The translations under genes and the position numbers were made by a program. The notes under the pieces are model-generated. The model was not told where the DNA came from. It ran no database searches and saw only the letters and a program-made list of their open reading frames with translations. Of a stretch of 18,046 nucleotides of DNA, positions 1 to 6,636 are shown piece by piece. How positions within the stretch are numbered: position 1 is the first letter of the stretch; each line of letters starts with the position of its first letter. The DNA lies in the NCBI GenBank assembly GCA_964576705.1, contig CAZNVI010000018.1:1-18046 (forward strand), read 5' to 3'. Source of the DNA: CAYMDS01 sp964576705. Lineage in GTDB: Bacteria; Patescibacteriota; Microgenomatia; Levybacterales; UBA12049.

Positions 1-1068
1 AGCAGCGGTTTTTGCCAGTTTTGTCAAGATTTCAGCATAACCTTTTACTCCATCAGTTATTATCTCAGCCTCACGTTTGGCATCTTTTTCTAGATGATCC
101 GGTTTAACCCAGATATTAAAAGCATGGATCGGAGTATGGGCGATGTAATCTTCATTATGGAATTTTACTATTTGTTTTAAGGCTTTCATGGCATACGCGT
201 CCTGGTCGCTGTCTCCGGCATAAGTAATAAGCCCTATTCTTTGTTTTGCTGGCAGGTTTTCCCGGATGCTGTTAAGTAAATTTACCATACCATAAGCTTT
301 GCTTTGTTTTAGAAGCGGCTCAAATTTAAGCGTATATCTTCCAGGTGTGGACGGTAAGCGTGCTTCAGGATTTATACCCCAGATTCGGGTCAGGGCTGTA
401 GCGAGCAAATGATGCGTTTTCATTATTAGGCTTACTTCCTCTTTATATTTCCCCTCGATGGCTTCTACGAAATCTGCTCTTTTATCAGGCTTAATTAGAT
501 TCAGATTATAGAGTGCAGCTAATCCATTGGGGAATAATTCACATGTTCCTTTTCTCTCAAGTATTATCTCGTCAGCCTCAAATGGAATCGCTATTTCTGA
601 TCCTGATATTACTACCTCCTTATGATTAGTGTACTCAAGCACATAAGATTCAATTGTGCTTAGTAGTTTAGTTATATCTTGAGCATATGGAAGGAAACGG
701 TCATCAATTATAGATTTATGGGTATCAGCAGAGTAGGTTTCAAATCCGTAAGTGCCTATTATTGAAGGATGTTTAATGTCTGAATCTTGTGTCATTCTTT
801 CAATTTGGGAGCCTGCCCGATTGGAGATAAAGCCAATTTTATGGCCTGAATTCTCGATTTGTCTTAAAGCCTTGGCAGAATCCGGATAAATGGCAGTTTT
901 TCTAGGATCATCTTCTCCTGTGACTCCACCTGTAGATATTGTGAGATCCAAATCGTTTATGACGACTATAGTCTCACCTCGCTCAAGTACCGCTTTAGCA
1001 GTTACCAGAAGTTCCTGAGAGTCAATCTTTGGTGCTTGTGAGTTGTGATTGGGCAATAAATCCGGCAT
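1..1068 (-). CDS. HAD-superfamily phosphatase, trehalose-6-phosphate-phosphatase-like (partial, runs off left edge)
   Basis: The frame is open from an ATG at 1068 to base 1, giving 356 residues without a stop; the C-terminus lies outside the window. HAD motif I is the DLDLT at residues 39-43, with D39 and D41 as nucleophile and acid/base. Motif II is probably S82 in FISNR. The Lys of motif III falls around KQSKAYGM (254-261). Motif IV is GDSDQD at 285-290. The spacing and the AYAMKAL continuation resemble trehalose-phosphatases (OtsB) more than Cof-type HADs. The gene starts 26 nt after the GT4 gene on the same strand and shares a district with a GT20 synthase, so dephosphorylation of a sugar-phosphate glycoside is the likely role. 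There is no Shine-Dalgarno; a TATACT box (1077-1082) sits 8 nt before the ATG. HAD membership is firm; the exact substrate is inferred. Confidence 0.8.
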   Translation of the reverse strand, partial: MPDLLPNHNSQAPKIDSQELLVTAKAVLERGETIVVINDLDLTISTGGVTGEDDPRKTAIYPDSAKALRQIENSGHKIGFISNRAGSQIERMTQDSDIKHPSIIGTYGFETYSADTHKSIIDDRFLPYAQDITKLLSTIESYVLEYTNHKEVVISGSEIAIPFEADEIILERKGTCELFPNGLAALYNLNLIKPDKRADFVEAIEGKYKEEVSLIMKTHHLLATALTRIWGINPEARLPSTPGRYTLKFEPLLKQSKAYGMVNLLNSIRENLPAKQRIGLITYAGDSDQDAYAMKALKQIVKFHNEDYIAHTPIHAFNIWVKPDHLEKDAKREAEIITDGVKGYAEILTKLAKTAA

Positions 1069-1094
1069 GTAATTTAAGTATAACAGAGCTATGA

Positions 1095-2162
1095 TTATTG
1101 GGTGAGGATTTTTCGATAGACTCTTTCATAATTTTCGACCATAATCTCACTTGAGAATTTTTCTTCCACCCATTTTCGGCAATCCAGGCGGTTGATTGCT
1201 GAAACAGCCTTAATTTTATCCACCATCTCATCCACGGAATTTACCAGAAAGCCGGTTTTACCATCTCGTACAGTCTCATTTAGCGCTCCTTTAGCGAAGC
1301 TGATAACTGGTGTGCCTGTGGCCATGGCCTCAACTGAGACTAATCCGAATGGTTCATTCCAATTGATCGGATTTAAAAATCCCTTAGCATGCCCCAAGAA
1401 TTCGTCCTTATCGCGTCCACCCTTTTCCCCGACGTAGATTATTTGTTTGCCATCGATTAGAGGCTTTATCTCATCTTCATAATACTTTCGTTTTAATTTG
1501 TCCTCAAGCTCTATAGTGCCTGCTAAAAGTAGCTTAACCCCTGCTTTCTTAGCTGCTATGATAGCCTCTTTAGTACCTTTATCTGGATTAAATTTTCCGA
1601 TCCATGCGAAATAATCCGAAGGACTATCGTTATAGGTAAATTCTGAGAGTTCTATTCCGTTATAAATTGTGTCTACGAAGTTTAACTGCGCAAATCCTGT
1701 TCTGGCTGCATTTGAAATAGATACATAATTAAGATTTTTATGAAAGTTTAACAGTGCCATTCGGTCAGGATAATTTTTTAATTTTGGTGAAACCAAATGG
1801 ATCGTATATATTGTTTTGTTAGGATAAAAACTTGCTCCTAGCAGTGATATATAATCACTGATAACGCTTAAATGGAAATGTATAATGTCGAATTCTTTCT
1901 CTCTTTTAAATACCTCAGAGAAATTTAGCAGAGGGTAAGCGAAGTTGCTTTTACCGATTCCGATCCTGGCCAGAGGCTCCGGACAAACAGCTACTAATTT
2001 GGCTTTAGTTTCGGCTTTTTCTGTGGCGAAAAGTGTCACATCATGGTCATTTCTGACTAATCCTTCGGTGAGAGAGGAGATAATCCTTTCTGTTCCGCCG
2101 TAAAGGGGGGGCGGGATATTCTCATATAGACTTCCTACCTGTGCTATACGTAGTTTTCTCAT
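1095..2162 (-). CDS. GT4-family glycosyltransferase (GT-B fold)
   Basis: This is a retaining GT-B enzyme that would move a sugar from a nucleotide-sugar to an unknown acceptor. With the start at 2162 it has 355 residues. The N-terminal Rossmann half begins MRKLRIAQVG and has the glycine loop PPLYGGTER near residues 18-26. The C-terminal donor-binding half has WIGKFNPDKGTKEAI near 187-202 and the family E-x7-E signature in EPFGLVSVEAMATGTPVI (E270 and E278). The frame is open to an earlier ATG at 2183. I prefer 2162 because the next residues are the usual beta-1 start and because TATAAT (2170-2175) lies 7 nt before it, inside the longer version. It lies between two HAD phosphatases on the same strand. 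The donor and acceptor cannot be read from sequence; a role in making a compatible solute or cell-surface glycan are both possible. Confidence 0.88.
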   Translation of the reverse strand: MRKLRIAQVGSLYENIPPPLYGGTERIISSLTEGLVRNDHDVTLFATEKAETKAKLVAVCPEPLARIGIGKSNFAYPLLNFSEVFKREKEFDIIHFHLSVISDYISLLGASFYPNKTIYTIHLVSPKLKNYPDRMALLNFHKNLNYVSISNAARTGFAQLNFVDTIYNGIELSEFTYNDSPSDYFAWIGKFNPDKGTKEAIIAAKKAGVKLLLAGTIELEDKLKRKYYEDEIKPLIDGKQIIYVGEKGGRDKDEFLGHAKGFLNPINWNEPFGLVSVEAMATGTPVISFAKGALNETVRDGKTGFLVNSVDEMVDKIKAVSAINRLDCRKWVEEKFSSEIMVENYERVYRKILTQ

Positions 2163-2169
2163 TAAAAGC

Positions 2170-2175
2170 ATTATA
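2170..2175 (-). promoter_or_regulatory. -10 box of a probable leaderless promoter for the GT4 gene
   Basis: TATAAT is read on the minus strand and is followed by 7 nt and then the ATG at 2162. No convincing -35 hexamer is seen 16-18 nt upstream. The position implies that transcription begins at or next to the start codon. Confidence 0.45.
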
Positions 2176-2214
2176 CTATACAATATAGAGCTTTAGTTTA
2201 CGTAATCCCCGCTT

Positions 2215-3339
2215 TTAATTTAAGGCTAACTTAGAGATGATCGGAAGTAAGCTGGCAGCTTCTTTTTTTCCGTAATTTACTTCGTCACAGATGATGAACT
2301 TGTGGTGACTATGCATCTTATTATCATAATATCCCTTGATTTTTCGGGCATAAAGAAAGTTCTTTAAATCCTCTAAGTCCTCTTCCAGTAAGTCCGCATG
2401 CTTATTTTTACAGGTTAGTGCATGCATGAGTCGGGAGCCGCCTGCCAAAAGGAAAGTAGTATTGGTCCCGCATGCAGCTTTCATGCCCATGTCCAGATCT
2501 GAATGTCCGTCACCTGCTATAAGTACATGTAAGTCAGAAGTGGGGACTGCTAATTTTCCTGTTACCATTTTTATGATTTGGTCTACAGCTTTTCTTTTTC
2601 CGGCATTTTTGGGCGTGATATATAAGGTATGGAGGTCTTTTTTAGGCTCAGAATCATCAGTTATTCTTATATTCGTGAATTTGGGGTTATTTTTAAAAGC
2701 TTGGCGAATGAAACTTCGGAATTCTGTTTTTTCTTTAGCTGATTGGAATAAAAGGCTTATCCTGTATTTCGGTCTGTAAATATCCGAAAGGCCGTCATGG
2801 TAATTTGAGGGGATTTCGTTTGGTGCATGGAAAGCTTTTTTCTTAAATTTATTAAATGAATTGATTAAGTCCCAGACATACTGTCGCCATTCCTGAGGTG
2901 TTTCCTTAAAGCTTGCCTCAAAAGCTTTATCAGATATGTAGCCCCCAGTAGATTGATGAAGTAAGATTTGAGTACCGGTAGATCCCGCTATGATGTCAGG
3001 ATCCAGTAAGCCTACGTGCTCAATTAATTCCGGTTTCGCATACACTCTCTTGCCGTTAAAGATTCCCAAATGGGGGGGAGGCCGCTTGAAGCCTAATTTC
3101 TTCGATAACTCGTACTCTGTGGAGGACATGAGCATTTCTTCAGTTCTTGCCGTGACATAGGCTATTGCATACCCATCCTGTTCTAGTGTCTTACGTGTAG
3201 CATTAGTCGTATCTTTGGTACCTGTCATGGTGGAGTCGATGTCTAAAAAGGCTATCTTGAGGGATTTATGGAGACTTTGTCTTTTTTTAAGTTTCTTAAT
3301 TAAGCTACTGTGAATATATCCTTCTTCTGAAAAACCCAT
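2215..3339 (-). CDS. HAD-superfamily phosphatase, sucrose-phosphate-phosphatase-like
   Basis: A 374-residue hydrolase. Motif I is FLDIDST (D33, D35, T37), motif II is VTAR (T63), the motif III Lys is in NAGKRKAV (K248 or K250), and motif IV is AGDGHSDLDM (D277, D281). The segment DPDIIAGSTGTQIL (113-126) matches the 'SVGTEI' region of sucrose-phosphate phosphatases and related type IIB HADs. The family is usually about 250 residues, so this protein carries extra sequence, mainly 130-190 and a roughly 75-residue C-terminal tail of unknown role. It is the first gene of a minus-strand run with a GT4 gene and an OtsB-like gene, and reads away from the GT20 gene. The start at 3339 is supported by a promoter whose -10 lies 7 nt upstream. 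Substrate is uncertain: sucrose-, mannosylglycerate- or trehalose-type phosphates are all possible. Confidence 0.78.
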   Translation of the reverse strand: MGFSEEGYIHSSLIKKLKKRQSLHKSLKIAFLDIDSTMTGTKDTTNATRKTLEQDGYAIAYVTARTEEMLMSSTEYELSKKLGFKRPPPHLGIFNGKRVYAKPELIEHVGLLDPDIIAGSTGTQILLHQSTGGYISDKAFEASFKETPQEWRQYVWDLINSFNKFKKKAFHAPNEIPSNYHDGLSDIYRPKYRISLLFQSAKEKTEFRSFIRQAFKNNPKFTNIRITDDSEPKKDLHTLYITPKNAGKRKAVDQIIKMVTGKLAVPTSDLHVLIAGDGHSDLDMGMKAACGTNTTFLLAGGSRLMHALTCKNKHADLLEEDLEDLKNFLYARKIKGYYDNKMHSHHKFIICDEVNYGKKEAASLLPIISKLALN

Positions 3340-3346
3340 GTAATTT

Positions 3347-3375
3347 ACTATATAGCATTTTTATAAATAGGTCAA
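3347..3375 (-). promoter_or_regulatory. sigma70-type leaderless promoter of the HAD gene
   Basis: On the minus strand TTGACC (3370-3375), a 17-nt spacer and TATAGT (3347-3352) are followed by 7 nt and the ATG at 3339. The predicted transcription start is the A of the ATG, so no ribosome binding site is possible. Confidence 0.7.
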
Positions 3376-3651
3376 ACTGAAGCGTGTTTTAGGTTTGAAA
3401 CAATAAATATCATTATCCTATAAGTTGTAAAACGTACAGTAATCTAGTAAAATGTGCATCTCTGAAAGTGATCGATCTCAGCTCATGAAATTAGCTTCAA
3501 AAAGCTGAAAGATTCTTGAGAGAGAAAACAACGAACAGTACTTTTAAAATTTAATACAAACATATCTTACGGAGCCGCGTGGTGGTTATTAATTATGTAG
3601 TAACCAGCATGCGCTTCGTAAGAGGTGACATTAAGCGGTAGGAGAATTACA
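3376..3651 (+). promoter_or_regulatory. Non-coding leader of the membrane-protein gene, with a long hairpin at 3566-3622
   Basis: No gene is seen here. A weak promoter, TTGAGA (3516-3521), 17 nt, TACTTT (3539-3544), could serve the downstream gene. Positions 3566-3622 fold into one long stem: CTTACG pairs with CGTAAG, GAG with CTT, CGCGTG with CATGCG and TGGTTA with TAACCA. It has one bulged C, one G-G mismatch, two G-T wobbles and a 12-nt loop. A clear ribosome binding site (AGGAG at 3640-3644) follows. The stem may control translation or be part of a mobile cassette; the sequence alone does not decide. Confidence 0.55.
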
Positions 3652-4074
3652 ATGCCAATGATTAGTTCGGATATGATTGGGTCGGAGTTTTGGAGATTGG
3701 CTGCCGGAGGATTCGTCCTCGTGGCGATGGTCGCATTGATTTTGCGATCTATCTTCGGGAGAGGAAGGGTCAGTCTTATTGCCTCGTTCGGCTTCGCCCT
3801 TGCAGCTCTGGCTGTAATTGGCCTGCAGATCGGGGACAGCAAGTCTCTGGAGACCCAGCCAGAGGTGGTTAGGTTAGCGTTCCATGCGGGCATAGTGCTA
3901 TCCCTGGTCAGCTACGTAGCGTGGTTGATCACCAGAAAGAGGGCTATGTTTGTGTTTGCTCTCTTGTTCGAGATATCGAGCATGCTGTTATGCTTGGTCA
4001 TCGGACAATACTTGCAGGCACTCGCCTATGTGGTCGCGCTGTCGCTACTTATTTACAGTCTTAAAAGAGACTGA
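3652..4074 (+). CDS. Small integral membrane protein of unknown function, five predicted helices
   Basis: I do not recognise this family. The 140-residue product is almost wholly hydrophobic, with probable membrane helices at about 14-34, 40-60, 74-93, 98-117 and 119-136, short charged loops (RSIFGRGR, ITRKR) and a basic SLKRD end. Positive loops suggest inner-membrane placement. The frame is open from 3625, but the ATG at 3652 is chosen because AGGAG lies 7 nt upstream. The base composition is clearly richer in G and C than the neighbours, and codons such as CTG, CTC, GTC and ATC replace the local TTA/ATA style, which suggests transfer from another genome or a strongly expressed gene. It stands alone between the divergent sugar cluster and the GT20 gene, with a hairpin on each side, so it looks like a self-contained unit. 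Confidence 0.72.
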   Translation: MPMISSDMIGSEFWRLAAGGFVLVAMVALILRSIFGRGRVSLIASFGFALAALAVIGLQIGDSKSLETQPEVVRLAFHAGIVLSLVSYVAWLITRKRAMFVFALLFEISSMLLCLVIGQYLQALAYVVALSLLIYSLKRD

Positions 4075-4107
4075 TTGACAGTTTTGATTCGTTGTTCGCG
4101 CATATAA

Positions 4108-4127
4108 GGGAAGAAAGATTTCTTCCC
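4108..4127 (+). terminator. Hairpin after the membrane-protein gene, possible terminator
   Basis: GGGAAGAAA and TTTCTTCCC are perfect complements separated by GA, 34 nt after the stop codon. The usual run of T does not follow, so termination activity is uncertain. A second smaller hairpin, CGTTAG-TTTT-CTAACG, lies at 4140-4155. Confidence 0.45.
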
Positions 4128-4271
4128 TAGTTCTGAGCTCGTTAGTTTTCTAACGAATTGAGATCTATTTATAATACTTTTTATACATTGCTTAGTATTT
4201 TGATATATTTCTTTCAGTAAGATTAATGCAAGAAATACGGGATATATATACTTTAGACTAAGATTTTAAGG

Positions 4272-4277
4272 TATAAT
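4272..4277 (+). promoter_or_regulatory. Possible -10 box for the GT20 gene
   Basis: TATAAT is preceded 17 nt earlier by a poor -35 (TACTTT, 4249-4254). A transcript from here would have a leader of about 75 nt that contains the inverted array at 4290-4355. The rest of 4128-4271 is AT-rich and shows nothing else. Confidence 0.35.
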
Positions 4278-4289
4278 AAAGAACAAATT

Positions 4290-4355
4290 AATTTAGAATT
4301 AAGAGTTTAGAGTTCATAATTTAATTCTTAATTTTGAGTTCTAAATTCTAAACTT
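4290..4355. repeat. Inverted array of degenerate heptamers (AATTTAG-like), no gene inside
   Basis: The left arm reads as successive 7-mers AATTTAG, AATTAAG, AGTTTAG, AGTTCAT. The right arm, read on the opposite strand, gives AGTTTAG, AATTTAG, AACTCAA, AATTAAG. TTTAGAATT (4292-4300) pairs exactly with AATTCTAAA (4344-4352), and AATTAAG (4298-4304) with CTTAATT (4327-4333). It ends 4 nt before the GT20 start codon, so it would form most of that leader. Confidence 0.6.
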
Positions 4356-4359
4356 ACTT

Positions 4360-5898
4360 ATGGCTTCTTTTTACGACCTTAAGGATTATTTAATTAAAAG
4401 CGGCTATAAAATAATTATAGCTGCTGATGCTGAGACCAAGCAACACGTAATGAAAAACGGGGAACTCTCTGTCCAAAACGTCCATGGAGGCGTAGCATCA
4501 GCTTTCGATATCCTAGCACAAGCCACAAATGCGACTTATATAGCCCGTGCCAGAACCCCGGAAGATAAATTATCTGTAGATAAGAAGAAAAAAGTAACAG
4601 TTACAGGCGATGAAGGGTCATATACTCTAAAGCGGATTTTTATGACCGATGAGGAGATAGATAATTATTACTTCGGTTTCTCGAACCAAACTCTTTGGCC
4701 GCTATCTCATGTAGCTTTTGAAAAGCCTGTTTTTAATAAGGATTGGTATGAAGGGTATAAAGAGGTTAACCAAAGATTCGCAAAAGCCATAAAAGAAGAG
4801 ATTTCAGGAAAAACATTTATTTGGATCCATGACTATCAGTTGGCTCTCGTGCCTTTATATCTTAAACTAGCGCAGCGTAAAGATGTGATAATTTCTTTCT
4901 TCTGGCACATTCCGTGGCCGACGTGGGAACAATTCCGCATACTTCCTGTTAAAAAAGATATTCTCTGGAGTCTACTGTCATGTGATTTCTTGGCGTTTCA
5001 TAGAGGCTATCAAGCCAGGAATTTCATGAATACAGTACAGCGGGAGCTCGCTGTGATGATAGATGAAGAGAAGACCCAGATAAGCTTTGCGAATAATAAA
5101 ACGACTGTACGGAATTTACCTTTAGGGATAGATGTAGATGTCATAAAAAAAATGGTCGAGCCTGCAGTGGGGGAATCTTTTCTGATGAGAGTGCTTCGGG
5201 ATATGTTGGTAGGGGATGATAAGCAAAAATCTAATGGTAAAAAAGATCCTCTAGATAAATTTTTCAAAAACTATAAAGTGATTTTAGGCATAGACAGGCT
5301 TGATTATACGAAAGGTGTGCCGTTAAGACTTTCTGCTATAGATATGTTTCTGTCTAAATACCCTCAGTATAGAGAGGAAATCGTATATCTGGGTATTATG
5401 TCGCCATCCCGCTCAAGCATACCCTCTTATCAGATACTTAAAAAGCAGGTCGATACCCTAGCGCGAAGCATTAACGATAAATATAAAACTGACTCCTGGA
5501 AGCCGATACACATCATCCACCAGTCATTTACTAGAGAAGATGTCATAAGTCTTTATAAAAGGGCGAATCTGTGTCTTGTAACGCCTTTGGACGACGGCAT
5601 GAATCTTGTGTCGAAGGAGTTTGTTATCGCACAATCGTTCTCAAAAGATCCAGGCGTTTTAGTCTTATCACAATTCGCAGGATCAGCTATAGATTTGCGT
5701 CAGGCTATAATCATAAACCCATATGATTTAGAGCAGGTAGCCAAGAGTATAAAAACAGGTTTGGAATTGCCGACTAGAGAGAAGAAAAAGAATACAAATG
5801 AGATGGTGGAAACACTTGAGGAACGTAATATTTATACTTGGGCACAAGAATTCTTCAAAGAGGCGATAAACGCTGCTAGGGAAAATAAGAGAGGATAA
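4360..5898 (+). CDS. otsA: GT20 glycosyltransferase, alpha,alpha-trehalose-phosphate synthase (OtsA) type
   Basis: A 512-residue cytoplasmic GT-B enzyme of the family that joins a nucleotide-activated glucose to glucose-6-phosphate. Family blocks are all present and in order: HGGVASAF (42-49), YYFGFSNQTLWPL (103-115), WIHDY (155-159), FFWHIPWPTWEQFRILP (180-196), IDRLDYTKG (311-319, with the donor-phosphate-binding R313 and K318) and DDGMNLVSKE (411-420). Length is somewhat over the 450-480 usual for bacterial OtsA; the extra residues lie partly around 281-300. One oddity is the N-terminus: the conserved SNR, whose Arg contacts the acceptor phosphate in E. coli OtsA, appears here as AAD in IIIAADAETKQ. 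The acceptor could therefore differ, as in glucosylglycerol-phosphate synthases. HAD phosphatases able to remove the product phosphate lie about 1 kb upstream on the other strand. GT20 membership is firm; the trehalose assignment is likely but not proven. Confidence 0.88.
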   Translation: MASFYDLKDYLIKSGYKIIIAADAETKQHVMKNGELSVQNVHGGVASAFDILAQATNATYIARARTPEDKLSVDKKKKVTVTGDEGSYTLKRIFMTDEEIDNYYFGFSNQTLWPLSHVAFEKPVFNKDWYEGYKEVNQRFAKAIKEEISGKTFIWIHDYQLALVPLYLKLAQRKDVIISFFWHIPWPTWEQFRILPVKKDILWSLLSCDFLAFHRGYQARNFMNTVQRELAVMIDEEKTQISFANNKTTVRNLPLGIDVDVIKKMVEPAVGESFLMRVLRDMLVGDDKQKSNGKKDPLDKFFKNYKVILGIDRLDYTKGVPLRLSAIDMFLSKYPQYREEIVYLGIMSPSRSSIPSYQILKKQVDTLARSINDKYKTDSWKPIHIIHQSFTREDVISLYKRANLCLVTPLDDGMNLVSKEFVIAQSFSKDPGVLVLSQFAGSAIDLRQAIIINPYDLEQVAKSIKTGLELPTREKKKNTNEMVETLEERNIYTWAQEFFKEAINAARENKRG

Positions 5899-5903
5899 GT
5901 TTA

Positions 5904-5932
5904 TTGACAATAGTATATACGGAGTATATACT
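5904..5932 (+). promoter_or_regulatory. Promoter with embedded perfect operator for the RelB-type antitoxin
   Basis: TTGACA (5904-5909), a 17-nt spacer and TATACT (5927-5932) precede the ATG at 5942. The perfect inverted repeat AGTATATAC-GGA-GTATATACT (5912-5932) fills the spacer and the whole -10 box, as expected for autorepression by an antitoxin. The leader is only about 2-3 nt long. Confidence 0.75.
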
Positions 5933-5941
5933 GAATACAGC

Positions 5942-6223
5942 ATGAATACTGCAGTGATTAACATAAAAACAGAAGCAGAAGTGAAACGCCAGTCTCAAAA
6001 AATCGCTCGCGAAATGGGGATTAGTCTATCCGGGCTTATAAATGGTTTCTTAAAACAGCTTGTGCGTACGAAAAAGGTCGAATTCACACTTGATGAAACA
6101 CCTAATGCATATTTACGGGGGATAATGAAGCGGGCAGAGAAAGATTATAAAACAGGTAATGTATCACCTCTTTTTGATAATGCTCAAGAGGCAATAGAGT
6201 GGCTAGAAAAACAAGGGATATGA
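5942..6223 (+). CDS. RelB/DinJ-family antitoxin (ribbon-helix-helix)
   Basis: A 93-residue protein. Its N-terminus, AVINIKTEAEVKRQSQKIA followed by LSGLINGFLKQLV, is the beta-strand plus two-helix ribbon-helix-helix fold of RelB/DinJ antitoxins, which dimerise on DNA and repress their own promoter. The C-terminal part (about 50-93) would wrap the toxin. A perfect palindromic operator overlaps its promoter. The stop codon overlaps the ATG of the RelE-type reading frame by four bases (ATGA), the standard coupled arrangement. The toxin frame is broken, so the antitoxin may now act only as an orphan regulator or as protection against a related toxin. Confidence 0.85.
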   Translation: MNTAVINIKTEAEVKRQSQKIAREMGISLSGLINGFLKQLVRTKKVEFTLDETPNAYLRGIMKRAEKDYKTGNVSPLFDNAQEAIEWLEKQGI

Positions 6224-6489
6224 AATCACGGTATAGTCCTGAGTTTGTAAAAAGTCTAAAATATTTAAATGTTAGAATCCGTAAGAGTTTGAAAGAGAGG
6301 TTAATAATTTTTGAGAATAATCCCCAGTCTTCGCAATTGAATAATCATGCATTGAAGAGAGAGTAATTAGGCTATAGGAGCATAAATATAACTTCGGATT
6401 ATAGGGCGATATACAAAGAGTTGCAGGAAGAAAAAAAGAAGGTGGCACTCTTTGTGGCCATCGGAACCCACAAAGAACTCTATGGCTAA
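6220..6489 (+). pseudogene. RelE/YafQ-family toxin interrupted by an in-frame TAA
   Basis: Reading from the ATG at 6220, the frame gives MKSRYSPEFVKSL and continues to LNNHALKRE at codon 48. TAA follows at 6364-6366 (codon 49), after which the same frame resumes with LGYRSINITSDYRAIYKEL and ends IGTHKELYG before a TAA at 6487-6489. Both halves match RelE-type ribosome-dependent mRNA interferases in order and spacing: the basic GYRSI...DYRAIY core and the IGTHxxLYG tail lie beyond the stop. No base is gained or lost, so a single substitution (for instance from a Tyr codon) explains the break. A 48-residue fragment lacking the catalytic core should be inactive. Read-through or a sequencing error are the alternatives. 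Confidence 0.85.
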
Positions 6490-6583
6490 TTCAGTTCAAG
6501 TACTATTTCTTCAGATATGTCATAGAGGCTCACAAAGATAATAAGAGGGGATAGTCTTGGCTTAATAAGTAAACCACTCAGCG

Positions 6584-6636
6584 GACATTTTTCAGTTGTG
6601 CTTGGTAGAACGACTGCTATTTCCGGCGAAAATGTC
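6584..6636. repeat. Nested inverted repeat between convergent genes
   Basis: GACATTTT (6584-6591) pairs with AAAATGTC (6629-6636). Inside, CAGTTGT (6593-6599) pairs with ACGACTG (6610-6616) with one wobble. The right outer arm lies inside the 3' end of the minus-strand gene. It may be a 3' structure or bidirectional terminator, but no T run is present. Confidence 0.4.

Noticed and set aside
151..160. Dockerin or EF-hand domain call for the surface protein at 6617-7480 (these numbers are residues; DNA about 7001-7030)
   Set aside because: Only one imperfect calcium-loop-like segment is present, without the paired loops and helices that define a dockerin.
1022..1231. Open frame on the minus strand overlapping the end of the GT4 gene
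   Set aside because: It is out of frame with both the GT4 and OtsB-like genes and its protein shows no family features; it is a shadow.
3566..3622. Integron attC site upstream of the GC-rich gene
   Set aside because: The hairpin and foreign gene recall a gene cassette, but the conserved GTTRRRY/RYYYAAC core sites are absent and the stem lies upstream rather than downstream of the gene.
4075..4104. Promoter starting at TTGACA (4076-4081) for the GT20 gene
   Set aside because: No acceptable -10 lies 15-19 nt downstream.
6364..6366. Alternative genetic code with TAA read as an amino acid
   Set aside because: TAA, TAG and TGA all end other well-recognised genes here, and no other recognised gene holds an internal stop except the frameshifted one. 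A point mutation is simpler.
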